Shown piece by piece: positions 12,901 to 23,399 of a stretch of 64,000 bases of DNA (positions within the stretch are counted from its first letter, which is position 1; every line of letters begins with the position of its first letter). The stretch is from NCBI GenBank assembly GCA_018857735.1, contig JABMCL010003098.1:283501-347500 (forward strand). Reading direction: 5' to 3'. This DNA comes from Alviniconcha marisindica. Taxonomy: Eukaryota; Mollusca; Gastropoda; Provannidae. The notes below the pieces were generated by a model. It was not told the origin of the DNA. It ran no database searches and worked only from the letters and a program-made list of their open reading frames with translations. Both the position numbers and the translations under genes were made by a program.

Positions 12901-15900
12901 CCAAAGAATGCTATTTATTCAGACAAAAACACAATCTGCAAATTTTCAGGGTAATGTTTAACCCCCTTTATCAAGCTACAAAACGACACTTAAACAATAG
13001 TTAAACGGTGAAAAAGTGACCAAAAAATGAGATGAAAAGCTAAATCACTTCTCTGTTTTTGGTTGAGCTATGTTGCTTTCCTGTCCGGTGCTTGGAAGAA
13101 TGTTGGCATGATCACGAGAAAAGAGGTGGAGCTTACACTTCAGCACAGAACGCACTATTGCTATTGGGCGGTTCAGTGAAGCTGGTTTGCACGAGTGAAT
13201 GCCCTTCGTAATCTTTTGAGCAAGAAGTCGCGCGTGGTCGCAGCATCACTTCCGGGCCAATTTCTGAGTAGGCGTTGCTTCATGCTGTGTATAACAATGG
13301 AAGTTGAATCTAGAACTGCGAAGCAGTACAAATGCCACCATTGTTGCAGTGGCAAAAATTACTGGGGAAAGGGGATGGAGGGTGGGGAAAAAGTGTCTTT
13401 GCGTCGTTTTTTGGCTGACCAGAAGATCGTGAGTTCGTAGAAAAAAAATGCGTTTTGGGACATCCTACAGCACGAGCAACAAGTTACTGCGTGTTGCCAG
13501 AAACATTCTGACTACAGGCCTCCAAAAATATCTTTAAAGTTGGCAGTGTAAAATTCGCAAATTCACTGTCACCGCCTTCCATTGTGAAGAAAGTACGCAC
13601 CAGAAGTAAAAGCAGCCAAGGGACTTAAGCGATGCCGGGCAAAAGTCAAGGGAGTTAACAACCCCGCCTAAACCGCCCAATAAAGACGATGTATATATAT
13701 ATATAAAAACAGTAAGGTCCATTACCTCAGTCATCTGCTCATAATCGTCCACGCCTTCGCGCTCCACAAAACTTTCCAGCTCGATGTCAAACAGGACTAG
13801 ATTTTTTTTTTCAATGAAGAAAGAGAGAGAGAAAAAAGATGAATTATCACCATACTAAATCAGCTATATCATGCAAAGCCTCGCTTTTTTCTAACTATAA
13901 ACAACAACTACCAATAAAATAAACCCACATCTGCACTTTTTAAAAATCTCCCAGCCATGAATAAAACACCACTTCAACAGATCTTACGGAAAGCCCACTC
14001 TATTTTAATGAAGAAGGACCATATTTTAAACCAGGAATTTACTACTACTATCAGGTCGTCATCTTAGATGCCCCATTTGTAAGACGAATAGATTCAAGAA
14101 CTCTTTTATGCCAGTTGCAGTACGCCTTTTAAACAATACATGATGTGTATATGACTTAGTGCCAAAAAGTGCCAAAAAGGTGCGCAAATGGGGGGTCCGA
14201 TTTTTGACTGTCAAAAAATTTTGTTTAAAACCCATTTTGTCTTTTTTTGGGCTTTTGTGTGTGCATTCAAAATTTGGGTTTAATATCACAGTAAAAATAT
14301 GACCCTCCAAACTGGAGCAGCTGGAAAAATTTAAAAAAATTGAAAGTGAAAAGCCCCAAAAAAAATTTTGACCCCTGAAAACGGACACGCTCACGGTGAG
14401 TGCTTTTGATGCTTTCATTCACGTACTTTGACGAATAAAAACATTACCTCAGTCACAGATTTGCACAGGGGGGGATATGGGTTTACACAGTGCATAAAAA
14501 ATTTCGATTACACTAAGTTTTTTTTTTGGAGTTAGAGGTAAAAAATTTATCCTTGGGTCGAATGTTAGTGTGTTGAAATGTTTCAAAACCAGCATCCGCA
14601 GACAATCTAGTGAAGAAGGGGATTTTCCCCCTTTCGTCGAAACTTTACTCCAGTCACTTGGTACGTCACTGCATCAGGCCCAATGTTTTATTTTATTTCC
14701 AAATGTCTGGGTAGTTTTTAAAATATATTTTGCCATTCTTCATAAAATTGTTGCAATAAATAACGTTCAAAACTTTAAAAAATTTAAACAAGCAAAAGGA
14801 AAAGTTTTTTGCGCTTTTGAAATACTTCCAGTCAGCCATGTTTATACATCCGGTCATTTGCTTTTAGAACATGGCCCATGGAAGAAAACGTTCTGATATG
14901 CAAAAGGTGTGTGGTAATATTTTCAAAGGGACCGTAACGTTCAATTTTATTTAAACGTTCATCGGAGAATCAAATTTTCCCCGGTTATACGATGATATTT
15001 AAAATTGGTATATGCCAAATTTCTTTTAAAAGTATCGGAATGTTAGCATACAGAGTGAGTTTTTGTTGCTGTCGATCAAAGTTTGTTCGGGGATGCTTTC
15101 GAAAATTTGTTTTCACCGAGTTTCTTAAAACATGGGTGCTTGTTGAAATCTAATGTGGACAGCAGATTGGTTATAAACGGGTAAATTCTGATCGTACTCT
15201 TTACATTTTTTTCCCTTTCGCTTAAAAGCAGTTCGTTTTTTTTACAAACTACTCTTCCCAAAAAAATAAACATATAGGGGAGACAATTCGAATTTACTCA
15301 GGTTAAAGTCGTCAAGTTACATGTTTAAAAATTACGATTACAACACGAGCTGTGGAAATAATAACGGTTTGACATAATTTTTAGTTTACCATTTTTTGGC
15401 CTTCCCAAACAAAAAAAGTTAAAAGGGGCCAATCTTAATAGCAAATTTTTCTTTGGCTGTGATTTTTTTTTTTTTGTAAAAAAATTTTTTAAAAAAATTT
15501 TTTTTTATTTTTTATTATTAATTCTTTCACTTTTAAATTAACTGTTTTAAAAGGCCAGGGATTTAAAAAACCTTTTACCAAAAAAAGCCCTGGATGACAG
15601 GTTTGGGTGTGTGTTTTTTCCCGTGACACCCAAAAGCAGCAAAATTGCATCACCCCCTTAAATTTCTCCATTTTCTTTTAAAAATTTCTTACTTGTTTTT
15701 TAAATAAAAAGTATTTTTTATTTTTTTAGGGGAAACAAAGACCATGTCGTCTATTTTAAAATTATGCTATCCACTCAAAAAAAAATGCCCAAAACCCGTT
15801 TTACAAAGGAAAAAAGTTTTTGTCTTTTTTTACTCTACTGTAATAAAAAATTTCTGATTTATCATTTTCATCCCAAAAAAACAAACAACCATTTACATCT

Positions 15901-18080
15901 TGTTTTAAATAGAATGTTTTAAAAATATTTTTTTAATCATTTTTCTGTTTATGGCAAGAAAGCTTAAAATTTGGGGGGGAAAAAAAAACATCAAATCTTC
16001 CCTTTTCAAATATTTTTCTTTAAAAAAAAACTGTTTATTTTCAAAATGTTTTTCTTTTTTTTCATTTAAAAAAGTTTAAGATTGGCTGTATGTTGAACGT
16101 TATGATTGCAACAAACTATGCGTAGCATGCTGTTCTGTGTGACACAGAACAAAAAACAGTTTACTTGGTAATACTCATGTGGATCACATCTTGTAAGATC
16201 AGCTGGGTTTTCACAGTTTACTGCATGATTAGCAGCACAGTGATGTGGGCTTGTTGTAATGTGTAATGTTCAACATCTTGTCACAAATCACACTGAAAGT
16301 CAAATTTCTCAGGAACGAAGACAGCACTGCCTTCTCCCTTCACTGGTGGATACTTCACATGTGTTCATTCAAAAAATGCATTACTCACTCACATCCTGTC
16401 AACTTTATTTTCTAGTACCTCTGTCCTCTTTTCTTGCGCACCTTTTGGGACTAAGTCATATATATACATATATGAAGTGTTTGTGTGTGTGTGTGTATGT
16501 GTGTGTGTGACTGTGCCACGGAGTGTGTGTGATTGTGCCACGGTGTGTGTGTGTGTAACGTTGTTTTAATTCTGTGTGTGGTACTTTAATTCATTATTTT
16601 AACTGTATTACCTTGTGATAAACAAAACAAGTATGTGATCATAAGTTAATTACTATTCTATGATGATGTCACAGTTTGTTCTATATTTATAACTATGGTT
16701 AAGGTAAGACCCTTTTGTTGGTCATGTCGTGTTTGTTGTTGTATTCTTGTTTTAACTTTATGTAGTCATTATTTTACGAGCCCTGCCATGACCACAACAA
16801 AACTGCCCCTTGTGGGATAATGAAAGTGTTTTGAATTGAATTGAATTTTTAAAATGTCCCAAACAAAACTCCCTTGTGTGCTGATTCTGCACGGGCGCTC
16901 TGGGCTTCGTTCTGTTTCTGATTTGTGACTCTTCACTTTGAGGCTAACACATAAATGTGTGTATTTGTGTGTTTATAATTAGGTTGAACCAGTTTCGAGA
17001 TCAAAGGACTCTGTCCGGTCTTGAATGAAATTGGTTCTGTCTTATGCCTGTGCACATCTGTGTTGCCGAATGTGCCTGAAATGTAGGGTGTATAAAAATG
17101 CCACTGGGGGACATATTTCTGGCATAGTTCAGGAGCTGTGTGAGAGTCAAGGTGGCCGTCCTGGGCTGTCCGTCCTAACGAGCCTTCTGGTTTCCATGGA
17201 CGTTAAGAATTATTGAATCATGCTTCGGCATTGGTCACAACTTGTCCCTAATATGTCAGCTGACATCTGAGGACATTAAGCATCACTTCACCATCATCGT
17301 CATATTTTTGGAGGATGTACCTCTGGTGGAGTTTATGTACCTTGTATTTACTTGCATGCCAGGTGAGAGTTACCGCAGGCGACTCGGGTCTCTGTTGTTG
17401 TACTTGCGTTACTTACTTCAAGTGCTAATTAACTCCCTTGTGCGTTGATTCTCCCGTATTTAGTCCAAGTTACGCACAGGAAAACAAGCTGCAAAGGCTT
17501 ACCCGTTAATAACGCAGTCTCCACTGTGTTCACCAAGCATGACATTTCAACAGCTCGGAGGTCTATTTGGGTTTATTTCCCCATCACGCATTTGAGTCTT
17601 TTACCCAAATCCCCCCCCCCCACTCCCTCCCCCAAAAAACAATCACCAGCACCTGTCACAAACATACAGACCAACATGGCTGACTGACCAATTTTTTCAA
17701 AACTAACAAAATGTAATGTAATGTAAGGCGCTTACACCGAATAAGAGCCTGAAGCACACAATACAAAAGCAATAAGATCCAAAACAGTATCTACACAACC
17801 TCAGCGCAAGGTGATGCTTTATTGCCACTTCTGATACATGTATATTTTGGGAACAAACGTGCATTAGACACACAGTAATTCTTTTTTCAGGATTTTCCGG
17901 AAGGTGATAAAAAAAAAATCCAGACCCCCTGACTTCGACCATCTGCATGCGCCTATGCCACCGTCTCTTGCTTTGGACCCCACATTTGGAATTCACTCCC
18001 ACAAGACCTTAGACACTGCTCCACTCTGTCATCTTTTAAAGCTAAAGAAAACCTTCTTCTTTTTTCCCCAACTAATATCA

Positions 18081-18139
<59 letters not shown>

Positions 18140-21100
18140 TGCATGCGTGTGCTGTCTCTTGTTTGGCCCCACATTTGGTTCACTCCCCAGGACCTTAGAA
18201 CACTGCTCACTCTGTCATCTTTTGCTAATGGAATGTTTGTTGTTTTTGTGTATGTATGTATGTGTGTCGTGTGTGTGTGTGTGTGTGTGTTGTGTGTGTG
18301 TGTGTGTGTGTGTGCGTGGGGGTGCGTGCGTGGTTTGTGTGTGTGCGTGTGTGTGGTGCGCTGTGTGTTTGTGTGTGGCGCTGGGTGTTCTATGATCGCG
18401 CGCAGGTTTTATGTATGATACAGATCAGTGTCATACACATCTGAATTCACTGTGGGGTGGCTGTTTTGTGTGTGTGTGGTGTGGTGTTGGGGGTGGGTTG
18501 GGGGGTTGGGGGGGGGGGGGGTCTTTCCGTACGTCCTTTGTGTGGGTTGTTATAGTGGGGGACCGTGCTCTACGTGTGTATAGAATATCATATTCAGCTT
18601 AACATGTATCATGGGAGCACTCAGGGCGTTGAGGAGCGCGTGATAAAGGGACATCGCTATAATTACGCTCCACTGAGGTGCACCAACCTGTGCAGTTGGG
18701 AGGAATGCGGGGCGCACACCCCAGCTCTCCGTAGTAGTATGAGGGCCTGAAGATGAAGCGGGACTTCTCGCCTTTCTTCATGGTCGACACGGCCACGTGC
18801 ATTCCTGGAACGCTGCCGTCTGCAGACAGAGGGGAAAAGGCAGCCTCCGTAACAACCTCCGTTTGTGTGTCTCTCTCTCTCTCTTTCTTTTTTAACTCCG
18901 CGTCAGCCAGTGACTAGCTCGACCCAAAGATGGAGCAAACACAGTCAAAGGCGCTGTAGCTTTCTTGGCATAAGCTTCATCCAACAGGTGGAACCGCTGG
19001 AAATAAGTAATAATGTACATTCTGCTCAAATAATGCTCGTGGCATTTTGTTGCTGCGGTATCTTATTCTTAGACTGCGACTCCCTTCTTAAATACATGTA
19101 GATTTTATTCCTTTGTTATGCATGCGTGCCCGAGGATTTTGTTTGAAAATGCTCCCTTGACTTCATTCAATTTCTAAAAGCTGCTTCATCCATGACACAG
19201 TAGACTGGCTGCATTCAGGACAAACAGTGGAACTGGTTTCATTCAGGACAGATAGTGGGACTGGTTTCCTTCAGGACAAACAATGGGACTGGTTTCATTC
19301 AGGACAGATTGTGGGACTAGTTTAATTCAAGACAGTGGGTCCAGTTTCACTCAGGACAGACAATGGGACTGGTTTCCTTCAGGACACAGTGGGACTGGTT
19401 TAATTCAGGACAGATAGCAGGACTGGTTTCATTCAGGACAGACAGTGAGACTGGTTTCATTCAGGACAGATAGTGGGACTGGTTTCATTCAGGACACAGT
19501 GGGACTGGCTTCATTCAGGACAGATAGCGGGACTGGCTTTATTCAGGACAATGGGACTGGTTTCATTCAGGACAGAGGAACTGGTTTTATTTAGGACAGA
19601 CAATGGGACTGGTTTCATTCAGGACAGACAGTGGGACTGGTTTCATTCAGGACAGACAATGGGACTGGTTTCATTCAGGACAGACAATGGGACTGGTTTC
19701 ATTCAGGACAGATAGTGGGACTGGTTTCATTCAAGACAGTGGGACCAGTTTCTTTCAGGACAGACAAATGGGACTGGTTTCATTCAGGACAGTGGGGCTG
19801 ATTTAATTCAGGACTGCTAGTGGGGCTGATTTCATTCAGGACAGACAATAGGACTGGTTTCACTCAGGATAGATAGTGGGACTGGTTTCATTCAGGACAG
19901 ATAGTGGAACTGGTTTCATTCAGGACAGATAGTGGGACTGGTTTCATTCAGGACAGATAGTGGGACTGGTTTAATTCAGGACAGGTAGTGGGTCTGGTTT
20001 CCGTCAGGACAGATAGTGGGACTGGTTTCCATCAGGACAGACAGTGGGACTTGTTTCCATCAGGACAGACAGTGGGACTGGTCACACCCAACACCGAAGA
20101 GTGTCCTTGCTTGCCCACTGGGCAGGACAGGTCCACACTCACGTCGCCCAGGAAACTAGATCAAACACGAGTATGCGCACAGACATACACACATAGCACA
20201 TCACAAACTCACACAATTTTACAGACAGCACATTATCGACAACCTTCAAGAAGCTTGTGTGATTTAAAAAAAAAACTAAATCATCAAGACGAACATCAGA
20301 ATCAGACCCACCGCAGCCAAGGCGAAACTTCAAGATTTCTCTTCGAAGCCTGGTGGAGTCAAATGGTTCATCCTCAAGCTCATGGTAGGCGTTGTAGTGA
20401 ACTGCAACAAAGCACACACGGACACACATTGACACAGTCAACAGTGACAAAGCATGCACAGACACAGTCAACTGCGACAAAGCACACGCTGACACAGTCA
20501 ACAGTGACAAAGCACGCACAGACACAGTCAACTGCGACAAAGCACACGCTGACACAGTCAACAGTGACAAAGCACGCACAGACACAGTCATCTGCGACAA
20601 AGCACACACTGACAGTGACACAGTCAACTGTGACAAAGCAAACACTGACACAGTCAACTGCGACAAAGCACATATGAACACAGTAAACTGCAACAAAGCA
20701 CAGTGACACAGTAAACTGCAAGAAAGCACACACAAACACAGTCAACTGCGACAAAGAACACACTGACACAGTCAACTGTGACAAAGCACACACTGACACA
20801 GTCAACTGTGACAAAGCACACACTGACACAGTCAACTGCGACAAAGCACACACTGACACAGTCAACTGCAACAAAGCACATATGAACACAGTAAACTGCG
20901 ACAAAGCACAGTGACACAGTAAACTGCGACAAAGCACACGCAAACACAGTCAACTGCGACTAGGAACACACTGACACAGTCAACTGCGACAAAGCACACA
21001 CACACTGACACAGTCAACTGTGACAGAGCACACCCTGACACAGTCAACTGCGACAAAGCACACACTGACACATCAACTGCAACAGTCAACTGCAACAAAG

Positions 21101-23260
21101 CACACACTGATACAGTCAACTGCAAGAAAGCACACACGAACACAGTCAACTGCGACAAAACACACACTGACACAGTCAACTGCAACAAAGCACACACAAA
21201 CACAGTCAACTGCGACAAAGAACACACTGACACCATCAACTGCAACAAAGCACACACTGACACAGTTAACTGCGACAAAGCACACACTGACACAGTCAAC
21301 TGCAACAAAACACATACTGACAGTGACACAGTCAACTGTGACAAAGCACACTCTGACAGTGACACAGTCAACTGCGACAAATCACACTCTGACAGTGACA
21401 CAGTCAACTGCGACAAAGCACACACAAACACAGTCAACTGCGACAAAGAACACACTGACACAGTCAACTGCGACAAAGCACACTCTGACACAGTCAACTG
21501 CGACAAAACACACTCTGACAGTGACAGTCAACTGCGACAAAGCACACACAAACACAGTCAACTGCGACAAAGCACACACAAACACAGTCAACTGCGACAA
21601 AGCACACACAAACACAGTCAACTGCGACAAAGAACACACTGACACAGTCAACTGCGACAAAGCACACTCTGACACAGTCAACTGCGACAAAGCACACCCT
21701 GACACAGTCAACTGCAAGAAAGCACACACTGACACAGTCAACTGCGACAAAGCACACTCTGACACAGTCAACTGCGACAAAGCACACCCTGACACAGTCA
21801 ACTGCAAGAAAGCGCACACTGACACAGTCAACTGCGACAAAACACACACCGATAGTCAAAAGAAACATGACAACTAGACTGCAACCTGTGAGATGATAAA
21901 GCAATCACAGTTCACACTCACAGTACCCAGACACAGGTTCCATCTCAACTCCCCACCCCCCCCCCCCACCCCCCCCCAGAGGTACAAACCTGAGAAATTA
22001 GGGTGGCAGGAGCAGAGATGGGGGTGGAGGGGGAATGGGGGTGGGGGGGTTAGAGGAGCCGCAACGTTACTGGTGACAACAGGAGAGAGGGAGGGGGGCT
22101 GTTAACCTTCGCTTAATCAGCAATTTACCCCCCTCCCCCCACACCTGTAGTCTATGTCACCCCCTTCACCTTGGACCAAAACCCTGGGGCACCACAAACC
22201 CAGGTTTGATCAGCATTTTAAGCCCCCCCCCCCCCCCCCCCCAAACACATCTATCACCCCTGCAACACACAATATGTAGTCTATCAGCCTATGTCACACT
22301 CCCTGACCACTGACCCTTGGGGCACCACAAACCCAGGTTTGATCAGCATTTTAAGCCCCCCCCCCCCCCCCCCACACACACACAAAATATGTAGTCTATC
22401 AGCCTATGTCGCACCGGTCCCTGGCCGCTGACCAAAGTCAACCATACACCACAGGCCCAGGATGGACCAGCATTTTAAGCCTCCCCCCCCCCCCCCCCCC
22501 CCCCTCCCCAGAATTGATCAGATGTTCCACTGCCTTATTTGCTGGTTGTATGCTCATAATGTGTAACTGAGTGATGTATGCTTGTGTGCATCTGATGCTG
22601 TGAACATGCCATGTTTTGTGTGGAAATTCTCATGTATCAAATTTCACTCCCTCATTCATGCTTATGTATATAATGAATGAATGATGCCTGTAATTTTATA
22701 TTTACTCAACAGTAGCTTAGCAAGCACTAGTTGTTAGGTTTTTGACTGAACCTCAACTACAATCCTTGTAAAATAAAGCGATTAAGCCCCCCCCCCCCCC
22801 AAATTCTTCTGGTCGATGTGCCTTTTTCTATCAAGCATCATTACTCTGGAACAATCTCCCTACTCTCTCCGACACTCTTCTTCCATGACGTGATTTAAAT
22901 CTGCCCTCAGGACCCATCTTTTCTCCTCTGGACTCTGAATGCGCGCGTGTGTGTGATTGTGTGTGTCTGTGTGTGTGTGTGTGATTGTGTGTGTCTGTGT
23001 GTGTGTGTGTGATTGTGTGTGTCTGTGTGTGTGTGTGTGTGGGTGTGATTGTGTCTGGGTGTGTGTGATTGTGTCTGGGTGTGTGTCTGGGTGATCATGT
23101 GTGTGTGTGATTGTGTGTGGGTGACTGTGTGTGTGTGTGTGGGGGGGGGGGGGGGAGGGGGGGTCTGTGTGATTGGGGGGGGGGGAAAGTGACTGTGTGT
23201 GTGTGTGGGGGGGGTCTGGGTGTGTGCTGGGTGTGGGTGGGTGTGATTGTGTTGGTGACT

Positions 23261-23291
<31 letters not shown>

Positions 23292-23353
23292 GGTCTGGGT
23301 GTGTGTGTGTGGGTGGGTGTGACTGTGTGTGTGTGTGTCTGGGTGTGGTGTGA

Positions 23354-23399
<46 letters not shown>

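Noticed and set aside
13195..13440. 81-codon plus-strand frame inside the FKBP6-like intron
   Set aside because: No splice or homology support; overlapping frames on both strands are equally open.
20143..20155. Possible 13-nt micro-exon on the minus strand (TAG before, GTGAGT after)
   Set aside because: The flanking exons at 20312 and 18819 already join in phase to give an FKBP-consistent sequence, and including the micro-exon would break it.
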